Source of the DNA: Pigmentiphaga aceris
GTDB lineage: Bacteria > Pseudomonadota > Gammaproteobacteria > Burkholderiales > Burkholderiaceae_B
DNA: 64,000 nt
NCBI RefSeq assembly: GCF_008119665.1
Contig: NZ_CP043046.1
Coordinates: 5,146,001-5,210,000, forward strand
Direction of reading: 5' to 3'
Of the stretch, positions 18,217-28,123 are shown in pieces. The position numbers were made by a program, and so were the translations under genes. Within the stretch, counting starts at the first letter, position 1; each line of letters starts with the position of its first letter. A model generated the notes under the pieces. It saw only the letters and a program-made list of their open reading frames with translations, searched no databases and was not told the origin of the DNA.

Positions 18217-18945
18217 TCAGGAGTAAGACAGGACCAGGCCCTGAATCAGACGTGTCCAGCCATCGACCATCACGAACAGGAAGAGCTTCAGCGGCATGGA
18301 AATCGTGACCGGCGACACCATCATCATGCCCATGGCGAGCAGGATGTTGGAGACGATCAGGTCGATCACCACGAAGGGCAAATACAGCAGGAAGCCGATC
18401 TGGAACGCGGCCGTGAGTTCCGACAACACGAAGGCCGGAATCAGCACGATCAGGTCGTCGGCCTTCAGATTGCGCGAGCGTTCTTCGCCCCACAGACCGC
18501 GAGCGGTGCGCAGGAAGAATTCGCGCTGCTCGAAGCGGCTGTTCTTCATCATGAAGCCGCGAATCGGTTCGGCCCCAGTCGTGATGGCGTCGACAATATT
18601 GTCCAGGCGGGTATTGCCGGTGGTGCTGTTCGGGACGACAGGGGCGCGGGCCATGCCGGTGGCACCGCCGCCGGCGCTGGGCGCGGCAGGCGTGGACACG
18701 GCGGTGGCCGCACGCAGGTTGTCGTTGATCTGCATGACCACCGGTCCCATGACGTAGGCCGACAGAATCACCGCCAGTCCGTACAAGGCCATGTTCGGCG
18801 GTACTTGCTGCACGCCCAGCGCATTGCGCACCAGTGTCAGCACGATGGCGATCTTCAGGAAAGAGGTCGTCATCACCGCGGCGAGCGGCACCAGCGCCAA
18901 CAGCGCCAGCACAAACGCCAGGCTGATGGGATCGAAATCGGTCAT
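18217..18945 (-). CDS. sctR: T3SS export gate protein SctR (BscR)
   Basis: A 242-residue member of the FliP/YscR family, the core of the export gate. It shows the family hallmarks TSFLKIAIVLTLVRNALG (about residues 27-44) and QVPPNMALYGLA. The periplasmic loop (about residues 80-120) is Ala/Gly/Thr-rich and longer than in YscR. The C-terminus has the FLLYLPFVVIDL membrane segment. Its start overlaps the sctQ stop. Confidence 0.96.
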   Translation of the reverse strand: MTDFDPISLAFVLALLALVPLAAVMTTSFLKIAIVLTLVRNALGVQQVPPNMALYGLAVILSAYVMGPVVMQINDNLRAATAVSTPAAPSAGGGATGMARAPVVPNSTTGNTRLDNIVDAITTGAEPIRGFMMKNSRFEQREFFLRTARGLWGEERSRNLKADDLIVLIPAFVLSELTAAFQIGFLLYLPFVVIDLIVSNILLAMGMMMVSPVTISMPLKLFLFVMVDGWTRLIQGLVLSYS

Positions 18946-20009
18946 GCCTGCGCCTTGCCGATCGTGCGGATGGTGACGCCGATACGCCCGTCGATCTCGA
19001 CGAGTTCACCCGTGCCGATCAGCGCACCATTGGCGCGAATGTGCACCGCCCCTTCAGCCAGCGGCCGGTCGAGGGCAAAGACCTCGCCGGGTTGCAGCTT
19101 GCGCAGGTCGGCAAGCGAAATGTGGCGGTCGCCCAGGTCGAATTCCAGACGAACGGGAATGGCGTCGAGATCCAGCGGCACCGATTCATCGGTCGAGGTG
19201 GATGAGGGAGTCTGGGTCATCAGCGCGGTCCAGCCTTTGGTTACGAGGTATGCAGAATCTTGTTGGCGCACGCGAATGCCCTGGCCGCCAGCAGTGGCCA
19301 GCCAGAGTTCCTGGTCGGGCGAAACGAAATAGTGGTCGAGCATCACCACGTCGCGCGGATGCAGCGAACGCAGGTCGGCGTTGGACAGGCGGGTTTCGCC
19401 AAGTTTCACGCGCACGGCAACGGGCAATGAATCGAGGTCGAGTTCATTGACGATGGGGTCGGCACGCTTGACCAGACCCGCCAGCAGCATCAGGCCCAGC
19501 GCATCGGTGGACAGCACGCCCACCAGGATTTCGCCGGTGGCTTCGCTGCGTGCGGTCAAGGTCCAGGTGTGCGCCTGCAGCGCGGCTTGCTTGCCGTGGA
19601 AGGCTTCCACGATGCGGGCCGGGCCAGCGGTGGACAACCCGCCCAAGGCAGCCGTGGCATCGTTCAACAAGGTTTCCAGCGCAGCGGCCTGGAACGCTGA
19701 CGGCAGGTCGGACAGGTCCAGGCCCTCGAAACGCGAGGCCAGCCAGGCTTGCGCCGCGCGAGCGGGAAGCGCCAGCACAAAACGCGCGCCAGCCCATTCG
19801 AATACCGCTGTCTGATTGGCATTGGCCAATACAGCAGCAGTCACATCGGGAGCCAGGCCCAGATGCCAGGCCGCGGGCCGGCCGTCAGCCCCTTCGGACA
19901 ACGGCACGACCAGACGCATGGCTGCTCCATGACGTGCGATCAGGGAACCGGCCTGTGCCTGATGGGCGGTATAGCGAGGAAGCGCGAGCGGAGCCGGGGG
20001 CGAGGTCAT
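18942..20009 (-). CDS. sctQ: T3SS cytoplasmic ring (sorting platform) protein SctQ (BscQ)
   Basis: A 355-residue protein with two SpoA (FliN-like) domains in its C-terminal half (about residues 190-260 and 280-350). Each has the pattern of short beta strands around a V-x-L/F-x-L-G motif (VAVRVKLGETRLSNADLRSL; IPVRLEFDLGDRHISLADLR). SctQ forms the sorting platform with SctK, SctL and SctN. An internal start producing a short SctQ-C form is common in the family, but I cannot confirm it here. A 79-bp gap separates it from sctP. Confidence 0.92.
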   Translation of the reverse strand: MTSPPAPLALPRYTAHQAQAGSLIARHGAAMRLVVPLSEGADGRPAAWHLGLAPDVTAAVLANANQTAVFEWAGARFVLALPARAAQAWLASRFEGLDLSDLPSAFQAAALETLLNDATAALGGLSTAGPARIVEAFHGKQAALQAHTWTLTARSEATGEILVGVLSTDALGLMLLAGLVKRADPIVNELDLDSLPVAVRVKLGETRLSNADLRSLHPRDVVMLDHYFVSPDQELWLATAGGQGIRVRQQDSAYLVTKGWTALMTQTPSSTSTDESVPLDLDAIPVRLEFDLGDRHISLADLRKLQPGEVFALDRPLAEGAVHIRANGALIGTGELVEIDGRIGVTIRTIGKAQA

Positions 20010-20088
20010 AGGCGGTACAAATAAAAAGTGGCGAAACGGGGAGCGCTACAGGTGGCGGGGTGATGCTGGCAAGGCCAGGCATCAGTCG

Positions 20089-20676
20089 TCACGGAGAGGC
20101 ATCGGCACCGGCTTCAACCAGGCAGGGATCATCGGGGTCGTCGGTTTGCACCTGCACCAGCGTGGCGCGCGACAAGGACTGTGCAAGCTCCTTGGCAAGC
20201 GCCGGTGCGCAGGCGGCCAGACGTTCGCGCGAAGACTCGTCGGAACAGGTGAAGGCCGCTACCAGACGCCCTTCGTTTTCGAAAACGGCCACCGACACGC
20301 CGGGAAACACGTCGTCTTTCAGTTCGACCCGCACTTCGCGCCGGCCGTCCTGGTCATTGATCATCAATTGTTCGGCAGACTGCGACAGCACATCGGCCAA
20401 GCCCGACGGAACAGCAGCCTGACCCGATGCGTCGGTGCGTGCAGTGCCGAACAAAGCAAACGGAGCGGGCGGAGCGAGCAATGCTTCATTGGCCTTCGGC
20501 TTTGCGGCGGCAGATGCAGCGTCGTGCTCGGCTGACATGGCGTCTTCGAACGCCTTGCGGTCGGTATCCGACGGCGGGGTGTCCGACTTCAGCGATGTGC
20601 CCGCCTGCTCGAAAGTCTGCGGCGCAAAGCGCTGGGTAAATCCGTTGTCGAGGTCGATACGTCGATCAATGCTCAT
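20089..20676 (-). CDS. sctP: T3SS needle-length regulator SctP (BscP)
   Basis: A 195-residue protein in the sctP position between sctO and sctQ. The first 100 residues are hydrophilic and Ala/Pro/Ser-rich (the ruler part, short here). The last 90 residues look folded (REVRVELKDDVFPGVSVAVF) and would be the substrate-specificity-switch domain. The call rests mostly on position and layout, because this family diverges fast. Confidence 0.8.
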   Translation of the reverse strand: MSIDRRIDLDNGFTQRFAPQTFEQAGTSLKSDTPPSDTDRKAFEDAMSAEHDAASAAAKPKANEALLAPPAPFALFGTARTDASGQAAVPSGLADVLSQSAEQLMINDQDGRREVRVELKDDVFPGVSVAVFENEGRLVAAFTCSDESSRERLAACAPALAKELAQSLSRATLVQVQTDDPDDPCLVEAGADASP

Positions 20677-21179
20677 TCGAGGTCTACCTCCGCGTGATCT
20701 TCCCAGTCTTCACGATCACGGCGCACCGACGCCGCTTCTTCCATTTCCTGGTCTTCCTTGTACTCCTGCTCGCGCAACTGCTCGTCCAGATGGATCTGCG
20801 CCAGTTCGACGAACTTTTCGGTCATGCGCGTCGCCAGCCGATGCGATTCGCGCGCACCTGCCAGGGCCTTCAAGGTGAGTTCGACGTGTTCATCGGCGCG
20901 TTCCACATCTTGTTCACGCGCTTGTTCCGTGTGGCGCAGCGTGGCCACCCCCTGCATGACGTCTTCGATGTCACGCAGCTTGACCACGCGGCTGCACAGG
21001 TCGGCGTACATGCCGAGTTCACGTTCCACGGCTTCGATGCGGAAACGCTCCAGCGTTTCCTGCGCCGCCACACGGGCAAGTTCGGCCTGCTGATGACTGG
21101 TGCGTTCACGCGCGACGCGCAGCTCTGCCTGCCCCTCGCGGAAGCGCTTGATCGACAGCAGCTCCTTGAACATGCTCAT
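20673..21179 (-). CDS. sctO: T3SS stalk protein SctO (BscO)
   Basis: A 168-residue, highly charged, almost entirely helical protein, as expected for the coiled-coil stalk that couples the SctN ATPase to the export gate. Long heptad-like stretches rich in R, E, Q and A run from about residue 10 to 150. It sits directly after sctN with an ATGA overlap. Confidence 0.85.
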   Translation of the reverse strand: MSMFKELLSIKRFREGQAELRVARERTSHQQAELARVAAQETLERFRIEAVERELGMYADLCSRVVKLRDIEDVMQGVATLRHTEQAREQDVERADEHVELTLKALAGARESHRLATRMTEKFVELAQIHLDEQLREQEYKEDQEMEEAASVRRDREDWEDHAEVDLE

Positions 21180-22528
21180 CGTTTGCCTGCGAGTTCCTGC
21201 ATGCGTTTGACGGCTTCCGGCAGCGTCGAATGTTCGTCGGTGCGCTGGCGCAGGAAGCTGCGAATGGCTTCGTGCTTGTCGATGGCTTCGTCAGTGGTGG
21301 CGTCACCGCCGCGCTTGTATTCCCCGATTTTCACCAGCAGCTCGACTTCCTGGTACTTGGCCATCAGTTCACGCAGGCGACCGGCAGCGGCCTTGTGTTC
21401 GGGCGAAATGACGGCGTTCTGCACCCGGCTGGCTGACGCCAGCACGTCGATGGCAGGATAGTGATTGGCCGCGCCGAGCTTGCGCGACAGCACGATGTGG
21501 CCGTCGAGAATCGATCGGGTTTCGTCGGCGATCGGCTCGCTCATGTCGTCGCCTTCCACCAGCACGGTGTAGAGCGCGGTGATCGAGCCGTGTTCGTTCA
21601 TACCGGCGCGTTCCATCAGCTTGGGCAGCGTGGCGAACACCGACGGCGGATAACCGCGTCGAGTCGGTGGCTCACCAGCGGCCAAGCCGATTTCGCGTTG
21701 CGCCCGGGCGAAACGGGTAACCGAGTCCATCAGGAACAGCACCCGTTTGCCTTGGTCGCGGAAGTACTCGGCAATCGCCGTAGCGACATAGGCGGCCTTC
21801 GAGCGCTCCATCGAAGACTTGTCGCTGGTGGCGCAGACGATCACGCTTTTGCGACGGCCTTCCGGGCCGAGTTCGTGTTCCAGGAATTCGCGCACTTCAC
21901 GACCGCGTTCGCCGATCAGGGCGACCACCGTCACGTCAACGTCTGCGCCCTTCACCAGCATGCCCATCAGCGTGGACTTGCCGCCGCCGGCCGCAGCGAA
22001 AATGCCCATCCGCTGGCCTTCGCCGCAGGTAAGCAAGCCGTCGAGGGCACGCACGCCCAATTCCAGCGGCTGGTTGATGATGCGGCGTTTGAGCGGATCG
22101 GGTGCGTCGGCAAACACCGGGTAGAACTTGTTGGCTTCGATAGGCCCAAGTTCGGCTTCATCCAGCGGACGACCCAGGCCGTCCAGCACACGGCCCAGCA
22201 GACCGTTGCCGACTGGCACCATGTGGGCACGGCCGGTGGGGATCACTTCCGTGGCGGACGAGATGCCGAACATGTCGCCGATGGGGGTGATCAGCGCGGC
22301 GTCTTTGACGAAGCCGACCACCTCGCCTTTCATCTCGAAGCTTTCGCCGGGATTGCGCAAGATGCAGAGTTCGCCCACCTTCACCGAGGGCACAACGGCC
22401 TTGATGATGGTGCCGATCACCTGCACCACACGGCCGCGAATACGCAGCGTGGGCGAGTCTTGCAGCGCCAGCTCCATCATCTCGGTGATGTAGCTGAACT
22501 GCCTGATACTGGGAGGGTGCTTGGTCAC
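21176..22528 (-). CDS. sctN: T3SS ATPase SctN (BscN)
   Basis: The hexameric ATPase that unfolds substrates and strips chaperones, about 450 residues. Walker A is [15 protein letters not shown] (about residues 165-180), Walker B lies in [14 protein letters not shown], and the FliI/YscN signature around the arginine finger is conserved. I chose the GTG at 22528, which follows the sctL stop by 4 bp. An ATG at 22567 would give 463 residues but overlaps sctL by 35 bp. Confidence 0.96.
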   Translation of the reverse strand: MTKHPPSIRQFSYITEMMELALQDSPTLRIRGRVVQVIGTIIKAVVPSVKVGELCILRNPGESFEMKGEVVGFVKDAALITPIGDMFGISSATEVIPTGRAHMVPVGNGLLGRVLDGLGRPLDEAELGPIEANKFYPVFADAPDPLKRRIINQPLELGVRALDGLLTCGEGQRMGIFAAAGGGKSTLMGMLVKGADVDVTVVALIGERGREVREFLEHELGPEGRRKSVIVCATSDKSSMERSKAAYVATAIAEYFRDQGKRVLFLMDSVTRFARAQREIGLAAGEPPTRRGYPPSVFATLPKLMERAGMNEHGSITALYTVLVEGDDMSEPIADETRSILDGHIVLSRKLGAANHYPAIDVLASASRVQNAVISPEHKAAAGRLRELMAKYQEVELLVKIGEYKRGGDATTDEAIDKHEAIRSFLRQRTDEHSTLPEAVKRMQELAGKR

Positions 22529-22532
22529 GGCC

Positions 22533-23171
22533 TCAGACCCGGGAGCCGAGCATGCGTTCGAACGCATTGCGCACGGCGGCTATCTGCGCTTCCAGGCTGG
22601 CTTCGACCAGCCCGATCTCGGATTCGAGAATGCACGAACCGGGTTCCAGACGACCGTCGGCCAGAATGTCCAGATAACCCACGCCGGGGTAAGCCGCCAG
22701 CAGGTCGTTGACACGCGCGCGCACCGTTTCCACTTCGTCGGGGTGCAGGCGCAAGGTCATCTGCTTCTGGTTGCGCACCACGGCCAGCGCGTTGCGCACC
22801 ACGATCAAGGTCTTTTCACGGTCATCAAAACCGTCGACCACCTTGCGCATTGCCATCATCACCAGGTCGATCATCTCGTTTTCGACATTGGTGAAGTAAT
22901 CGACCGTACGCCCCACGGTTTCGATCATTTTTTCGGCCTGGTCCATCAAGGCGCTTTCACGACCGTCGGCGTAGCCACGTTCCTGCTCCGCCACGAACGC
23001 GGCCTGCGAGCCGGCCACGATGGCATCAGCCTGAATACGTGCCTGGGCGAGCAAGGTTTCTGCATCGACCACGCTGGCGTACGCGTCGGCGCGCAGAATG
23101 CGCACCGTGGGGTCGATCTGGGCGGCCAGGCGGCGCGGATCGGTGGGGCTGCGGTACTGAAGAAAGGCCAT
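22533..23171 (-). CDS. sctL: T3SS stator protein SctL (BscL)
   Basis: A 212-residue FliH/YscL-type protein. The N-terminal half is Ala/Arg/Glu-rich and coiled-coil-like, with small-residue spacing ([15 protein letters not shown]). The C-terminal half contains the conserved ATPase-binding region ([18 protein letters not shown]). It anchors SctN to the sorting platform. The ATG at 23171 is preferred to a TTG at 23183. Confidence 0.9.
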   Translation of the reverse strand: MAFLQYRSPTDPRRLAAQIDPTVRILRADAYASVVDAETLLAQARIQADAIVAGSQAAFVAEQERGYADGRESALMDQAEKMIETVGRTVDYFTNVENEMIDLVMMAMRKVVDGFDDREKTLIVVRNALAVVRNQKQMTLRLHPDEVETVRARVNDLLAAYPGVGYLDILADGRLEPGSCILESEIGLVEASLEAQIAAVRNAFERMLGSRV

Positions 23172-23179
23172 GTCGGGAA

Positions 23180-23797
23180 TCAAAAACCAGCTAAAGCGCG
23201 AGGGGCAAGACGCATGGCCAGCGCCAGCGCATCGGCGGCAGCAAGCGGAGCATCCAGCACCGGAGAATCGGGCAGCTTGAGTTCGGCGCGCACACTGAGC
23301 GCCGGCCCGGCGGGCCGCAACGCGGCAAGCAGGACACCACGCCCCAGCACATCGATGGATTCGAGCGTGCGCGAAATATCCCAGCGGCGACTGTCAGGCA
23401 GACCCGGATGAATCGACGAGGCATCGACGCGGGCAAGCTGCAACAGATCGGGCGACAGGGTGTCGTTGATGGCGCGGATTTCCTGGCCTGCGATGGTGGC
23501 GCGAAGACGCGGTGCACACAACACCGTGCCAATGCGCTGTGCCAACAGGCACAAGTCGGGCGACGACAGCAACGCCAGACTCAATTCCGGGCGCGGCACG
23601 GCGGCCACCGGGCGGTCAGTCAGATCGTGCTCGCGCAAGATGTCTTGCGACCAGTGCCGATGCCAGGCGTCCAGCGCTGCCGGCACGCCTTGCAGACGTG
23701 ACAACGCAGCCTGCACCGCCGCCGCGACGCGGCTCGGATGCAGGCTGCGACTGGGCAGCTGATTGAAGATCAGCAACGCCTGGACGGGCGCATTCAT
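23180..23797 (-). CDS. sctK: T3SS sorting platform accessory protein SctK (BscK)
   Basis: A 205-residue protein in the sctK position between sctJ and sctL. It has the usual features of this weakly conserved family: Leu/Ala-rich, no membrane segments, and an internal W-dense patch (DAWHRHWSQDIL). Its ATG at 23797 overlaps the sctJ stop. The assignment is mostly by gene order. Confidence 0.8.
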   Translation of the reverse strand: MNAPVQALLIFNQLPSRSLHPSRVAAAVQAALSRLQGVPAALDAWHRHWSQDILREHDLTDRPVAAVPRPELSLALLSSPDLCLLAQRIGTVLCAPRLRATIAGQEIRAINDTLSPDLLQLARVDASSIHPGLPDSRRWDISRTLESIDVLGRGVLLAALRPAGPALSVRAELKLPDSPVLDAPLAAADALALAMRLAPRALAGF

Positions 23798-24612
23798 GCA
23801 GCGGCCGTCCGCGTGCGCAGACTGCGATAACGCCAACCCAGACCCGCGATGGCAAACAGCAGTACCAGCACCGCCGCCGCCAATCCGTAGACCAGTGCAG
23901 GCGGCATGGTCCCGGCATCCATTGCCGGCAACACACCGCGCGATGCCGCCGATGCAGGCTGTGCAGACACCAGCGCAATCGACACCCGATCTTCGGTCAG
24001 ACCGGGAATCGCGTGGGTGACAAGCTTGCGGATCTGCGGTTGCAAGGCATCCAGGCTGTAACCCGCCTGATGCTTGATGAACACCGCTGCCGTGGAAGGC
24101 GTGGTAATTTCACCGACGCCGCCGCGTTCCGGCAACACCACGTGCACCCGGGCAGCAAGCACCCCGTCCATCTGCGACAAGGTGTTGGTCAGCTCCTGGG
24201 ACAAGGCATAGACATAACGCGCACGTTCTTCCAGCGGCGAAGACACCAGACCTTCCTTGCGGAATATCTGGCCCATGCCGTCGAAACGTTCGCGTGGCAG
24301 GCCGCGCGCGCGCAGAACATCCAGCGCACGCGCCACCTGCGTGGAATCGACATTGACCGCCACACCGGCCTTGGTCGTGGTTTTGCGGGCGTCCATGCCC
24401 GCGTCGAGCAGTGCCGACAGCACTTCATTGGCTTCGGCCTCGGTACTGGCCGACAGCAGGTCTACCCGGGCACCGCAGGCGGCCAGCAAGACCAGGCTGC
24501 CGAACAGCGCCACACGCGCGACACGGCGGACATCCGCACATGCCGACAGGATCTTCGACAGGCCAACGATGCCCGCCAGACTTGATACAGCGCGCAAGAC
24601 AGCACCTTTCAT
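23794..24612 (-). CDS. sctJ: T3SS inner-membrane ring lipoprotein SctJ (BscJ)
   Basis: A 272-residue lipoprotein of the YscJ/PrgK/FliF family that forms the inner membrane ring with SctD. The lipobox LLAACG places the lipidated Cys at about residue 46. The YscJ domain follows (LPRERFDGMGQIF, SQMDGVLAARVHVVLPERG), and there is a C-terminal transmembrane helix (about residues 238-262). The ATG at 24612 begins 5 bp after the sctI stop. The pre-lipobox region is unusually long, with a second hydrophobic run. Confidence 0.95.
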   Translation of the reverse strand: MKGAVLRAVSSLAGIVGLSKILSACADVRRVARVALFGSLVLLAACGARVDLLSASTEAEANEVLSALLDAGMDARKTTTKAGVAVNVDSTQVARALDVLRARGLPRERFDGMGQIFRKEGLVSSPLEERARYVYALSQELTNTLSQMDGVLAARVHVVLPERGGVGEITTPSTAAVFIKHQAGYSLDALQPQIRKLVTHAIPGLTEDRVSIALVSAQPASAASRGVLPAMDAGTMPPALVYGLAAAVLVLLFAIAGLGWRYRSLRTRTAAA

Positions 24613-24617
24613 ATTGA

Positions 24618-25055
24618 TCACGACATCTTCACCATGGCGTCGATGTTCTGCGTCGTGCGAGAGACGGCCTTGCCCACCAGTTCGTATTGCACAGATACCT
24701 GCACCAGCTCGCTTTGCAGGCGCAGCATGTCTGCGATGTTCGGCTGCGTAACCGTCTTGTCCAGGCCCACCGCAATGTTCTGCCACTTCTGGGAGAAGTC
24801 AGAAGCCGTGGTGCGCAGGCCCGACAGAATCTGATTGCCCAAGGTGGGCGACCCGGCGTCCGTCAGCGGCGTGACCGGTGCCTGCACGATGGTTGCCGAC
24901 GTCGGCAACGGACCCGTGATGGTGCTCATGTCGGGCGCATTCATGATGGCGTTGAAACGCTCGGTGGCAAGCGTGGTCGGCGCAACTGCCGGTGTGGCGG
25001 CGGTGCCTGACAGACCGGGGGCGAGTTGTGCGAGGGCGACGGCTGCGATGTCCAT
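24618..25055 (-). CDS. sctI: T3SS inner rod protein SctI (BscI)
   Basis: A 145-residue YscI/HrpB-type rod protein. The C-terminal 45 residues (MLRLQSELVQVSVQYELVGK, then VSRTTQNIDAMVK) are the conserved helical part that packs at the base of the needle. The N-terminal half is Pro/Thr/Ala-rich and low in complexity. It lies directly upstream of sctJ as usual. Confidence 0.92.
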   Translation of the reverse strand: MDIAAVALAQLAPGLSGTAATPAVAPTTLATERFNAIMNAPDMSTITGPLPTSATIVQAPVTPLTDAGSPTLGNQILSGLRTTASDFSQKWQNIAVGLDKTVTQPNIADMLRLQSELVQVSVQYELVGKAVSRTTQNIDAMVKMS

Positions 25056-25093
25056 GCAGGCTCCGTTATGTTCTGTTACGAGCGTGATTCATT

Positions 25094-25528
25094 CTACTTG
25101 CCCTCTTGCGCCAGACCCAGCAATCCCCGCGCAAGAACGCCAGCATCGCCATCCTTGGCGGCAAGCGTATCCAGCACGCGACGGCTTTCGCTGATTCGAC
25201 CGGCAAGCTGCAAGGCAAAGCCACGCCAGGCGTCGAGCGTGGCGCGTTCTTCGGGGTCTGAGGTCTGCGCTTTTTCAAGCAGCACCACCGCATCGGCGGC
25301 GCGGCCGGCATTCATCCACGCCACGGCCAGACCTACCGACGGATAGGCGCGGCCCGGACGCAGACGCGCCAAGCCGTTGAAGATGCGTTCTGCACGCGAC
25401 ACGTCACCAGACGCTGCCGCCAGGAAGCCGATTTCAGTCAGCAACTTGGCGTCGTCCGGCAATAGCAGCACCGCCGCCTGATCGGAATCAGGCGGCGGTG
25501 CTGCTGAGAACGACGGGAAATCGACCAT
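25094..25528 (-). CDS. TPR-like T3SS protein, probable needle co-chaperone (YscG/HrpB1-like)
   Basis: A 144-residue protein with tetratricopeptide-like helices (GFLAAASGDVSRAERIFNGL, then AWMNAGRAADAVVLLEKAQ). In YscG/PscG systems a TPR protein of this size pairs with a small YscE-type protein to hold needle monomers. A YscE-like gene stands next to the needle gene in this island (37187-37450). The call is from fold and context. HrpB1-type proteins look alike, and the two cannot be told apart by eye. A 5-bp gap separates it from the upstream chaperone gene. Confidence 0.6.
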   Translation of the reverse strand: MVDFPSFSAAPPPDSDQAAVLLLPDDAKLLTEIGFLAAASGDVSRAERIFNGLARLRPGRAYPSVGLAVAWMNAGRAADAVVLLEKAQTSDPEERATLDAWRGFALQLAGRISESRRVLDTLAAKDGDAGVLARGLLGLAQEGK

Positions 25529-25533
25529 GCCGA

Positions 25534-25998
25534 TCAGGCGGCTCCCCGTGACAGCAATTCGAGCAGCGAGCGGGCACGAGTCTGCAGATCCGGGTCGTCT
25601 TCAGTGGCCTCGACAAGCTGGCTGAGCGAGATGCGCGCCTGACCCAGTTCGTTCTGGCCAATCTGACATTCGGCAATGTGCAGCGCAGCTTCCAGCGAAT
25701 CCGGGAACAGCACCAGCACCAGCGAATACATATTGATGGCTTCGTCGAAACGACCCACCTTGCGCAGGCTGAGCGCCAGACCCGTCAGGTAATGCTTGCG
25801 GGTGGGGCCGTACTGCGCCAGGAAGGTGAAAATCGGCAGTGCCTGGGCGTACTGCTGCTGCACCACATGCGCGTATGCCAGCGAATAAATGACTTCCAGC
25901 TGCTCGGAGGTCAGGCGCTTGCTCGAAGGCAAGGCATCCAGGCCGTCATACAGTTTCTGGCCATACTCGCTGCGAAGATTCGCGGCAGCTTGGGACAT
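25534..25998 (-). CDS. Translocator chaperone BcrH2 (SycD/LcrH class II)
   Basis: A 154-residue chaperone with three tetratricopeptide repeats (about residues 25-130: EVIYSLAYAHVVQQQYAQAL; HYLTGLALSLRKVGRFDEAI; AALHIAECQIGQNELGQARI), the class II type that binds the hydrophobic translocators. The ATG at 25998 has AGGAG correctly spaced; the upstream ATG at 26031 does not. It lies directly downstream of the large-translocator gene, its likely client. Confidence 0.9.
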   Translation of the reverse strand: MSQAAANLRSEYGQKLYDGLDALPSSKRLTSEQLEVIYSLAYAHVVQQQYAQALPIFTFLAQYGPTRKHYLTGLALSLRKVGRFDEAINMYSLVLVLFPDSLEAALHIAECQIGQNELGQARISLSQLVEATEDDPDLQTRARSLLELLSRGAA

Positions 25999-26027
25999 CG
26001 ATGACTCCTTAATGGCGGTGGCGGTGT

Positions 26028-27248
26028 TCATACCGCCATCCGCTTGCCCATATTGGCGGTGATCTGCGACATGCTGTCAGCAGAGTCGTTGATCATTTTC
26101 GAGACAGCGGCCAGGCCGTCTTCGATCTGCTGAATGATTTTCTTGATTTCTTCACGGCCGTCTTCCTGCGCCGCCTGCAGCTTGACCATCTCGGCCGCCA
26201 GTTCGGCCTTGCCAGCGAGCGCGCCCTGAGCGGCTTTTTCGTCCCCCGCCTTGAGCATGGTGACCGTGCCCGCGCCGACCCCTGCGGCACCCTGCACGAA
26301 CTGGGCGCTTGCGCCTGCAATCTTCGACGCAGTACTTGCCGCACTGGCACCACCGGACGCCACTACCGTCACGACACCGATGGTGATGGCGGCTGCCATG
26401 CCCACCGCCATTGCCACGTAACCGGTAACCGCGTCATCTGCGCCAGCCAGCTGACAAATGCCCGTTGCCATGGAGGCGGCAAGGCCAGGTTCAGCCAGCA
26501 CCAAGCCAGTCGCGCAACCGATGGCACCTGCAACCAAGGTACCGATCTTGCCGGCCATTTCCTTGTCTACGCCGCAGGCTTCCAGGAACTTGGCAGTCAT
26601 CTGGGTCAAGGCCCCGGCAATGCTGATCCCCGGCCCGCCGACCTCTTTGGATATCTGATCGGCCAGGGCGAGCGTCGTGCCGACCAGTGCCATCATGGCA
26701 AGCGCCATCAGGGGCGTGGCCGCACCACCACTCAGGACGGATAGCGCCCCCGAGGCCACGACAGCCACCACGGCGGCGATCACCGCAACGATTTTGGAGA
26801 TCCAGCCGAAGATGCCACCGGCCTTGGACTTGGCGGCTGCCTCTTCACATTTCTTGACCCACTCTTCGATCTTCTTGAGTTGGCCCTCAGTATTTTTTTC
26901 CGCCTTGATCCGCGCGGTTTCGACGCCACCCTTGGCAGCTTCGAGCTGTGCGTCCTGCGACTTGGAGCGAATGCTGCGCAGCAGCGCCACCATGTCGTCC
27001 GACGAAATGCTGGTGGAAGGCTGGGGGATTGCCGGGGCACCCCGCTTATCACTCACCTCGTCGCCGCCCGGTGCCGACTTGGTCAGCATCATCTTGGCAG
27101 CGGCGTCGGCGAGTTCGCCCAGCAGCGCAGTATTGGCCAGCTTGCCGGCAATGCCGGCCGTCAAGCCAGGATTGGTCGCCAGAGAAGGATCGGGGAGCCC
27201 CGTAGTGGCGAAACTGGCTGGGTTGGGAGTAGAAGAGATGGCACTCAT
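26028..27248 (-). CDS. sctE: Large translocator BopB (SctE; YopB/IpaB class)
   Basis: A 406-residue pore-forming translocator. A coiled-coil region (about residues 95-165, rich in K, E, A and Q) precedes two long hydrophobic hairpins (about residues 175-215 and 285-325, Gly/Ala/Val-rich) that insert into the host membrane. A C-terminal amphipathic helical region follows (EDGREEIKKIIQQIEDGLAA). The ATG at 27248 has AGGAA upstream; in-frame sequence before it is not conserved-looking. It is flanked by its partner bopD and the chaperone gene bcrH2. Confidence 0.93.
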   Translation of the reverse strand: MSAISSTPNPASFATTGLPDPSLATNPGLTAGIAGKLANTALLGELADAAAKMMLTKSAPGGDEVSDKRGAPAIPQPSTSISSDDMVALLRSIRSKSQDAQLEAAKGGVETARIKAEKNTEGQLKKIEEWVKKCEEAAAKSKAGGIFGWISKIVAVIAAVVAVVASGALSVLSGGAATPLMALAMMALVGTTLALADQISKEVGGPGISIAGALTQMTAKFLEACGVDKEMAGKIGTLVAGAIGCATGLVLAEPGLAASMATGICQLAGADDAVTGYVAMAVGMAAAITIGVVTVVASGGASAASTASKIAGASAQFVQGAAGVGAGTVTMLKAGDEKAAQGALAGKAELAAEMVKLQAAQEDGREEIKKIIQQIEDGLAAVSKMINDSADSMSQITANMGKRMAV

Positions 27249-27279
27249 GGTCGTTCCTGGAGGATGGCCGCAGGGCCGA

Positions 27280-28065
27280 TCAGATATTGCGGGCCATGCC
27301 GCGACTGGTTTCGATGCGCGATTGCTCGATGGAACCGAGTTTGTCGCGGACATCGCGGATCACATCCATCATTTGCTGCATCAGGTCATTGGCCTGCTGC
27401 ACGCCCGACTCGTGGACCTTGGCATCAGCTTCATAGCGTGCCTTGCTGGCATCGTGATCGGCTGCCTTCAAGTCTTGCGAGGCTTTCGCCATGGTGCCGA
27501 TGCCGGTGAGTACGCCGGCGGCACCACTGTATTTACCCGAGATCGCGGTGGCACCGGCCTGGTCGCCGCCGGCCGCAACCTTGCCGGCCTTGACGCCGCC
27601 CGCCATGTTCAACAACCCGCCACCGATCTGCATTCCCCCCTCGATCATCGCGCCCACGTAACGGTCGTAGGCCGCGTCCTTGATCTCCTGGGCAGCGTTC
27701 TTCAGCGAGTTCACCTGCGCCTGCATTTCACTGCCGCGCACTTCACGCGCCGAATTCCGCTGCTCTTGCGCCATTTTCTGGAACAAGGCCATTACCGCGT
27801 ACATGTCGGTCATCACTTCTTTCTCACCTATACCCGCGAGCGTGCTGTCCAGGTTGACCGATTGATAGGGCGGCGTATCGGAGGCCGGCGGCGGCACTTC
27901 GCTCTGGAAGCCGGTGGTGAATGTCGCCATCTTGATGCGCTCCGCCTCACCCAGCACGATGGCGGGAGGGGGCGTAACGCTGCCCTTCTGGACAATCGGC
28001 TGAGACGTATCACCGGGCGGCGTATAGACAGGACCTGTCTGACTGGGATTGATCGGCATGGACAT
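27280..28065 (-). CDS. sctB: Small translocator BopD (SctB; YopD/IpaC class)
   Basis: A 261-residue minor translocator. It has a Pro-rich N-terminus and one main hydrophobic Gly/Ala-rich stretch (about residues 140-165, GAMIEGGMQIGGGLLNMAGG). A C-terminal helical region (DLMQQMMDVIRDVRDKL, about residues 227-243) is typical of the family. It sits just upstream of bopB, the order found in Bordetella. ATG codons at 28065 and 28059 are both possible; GAAGAG precedes the first. Confidence 0.9.
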   Translation of the reverse strand: MSMPINPSQTGPVYTPPGDTSQPIVQKGSVTPPPAIVLGEAERIKMATFTTGFQSEVPPPASDTPPYQSVNLDSTLAGIGEKEVMTDMYAVMALFQKMAQEQRNSAREVRGSEMQAQVNSLKNAAQEIKDAAYDRYVGAMIEGGMQIGGGLLNMAGGVKAGKVAAGGDQAGATAISGKYSGAAGVLTGIGTMAKASQDLKAADHDASKARYEADAKVHESGVQQANDLMQQMMDVIRDVRDKLGSIEQSRIETSRGMARNI

Positions 28066-28123
28066 GAGAGGCTCTTCGCAACGGCGATGACGGCACCTGG
28101 CCGAGCATCGAAATTAGGGGGCG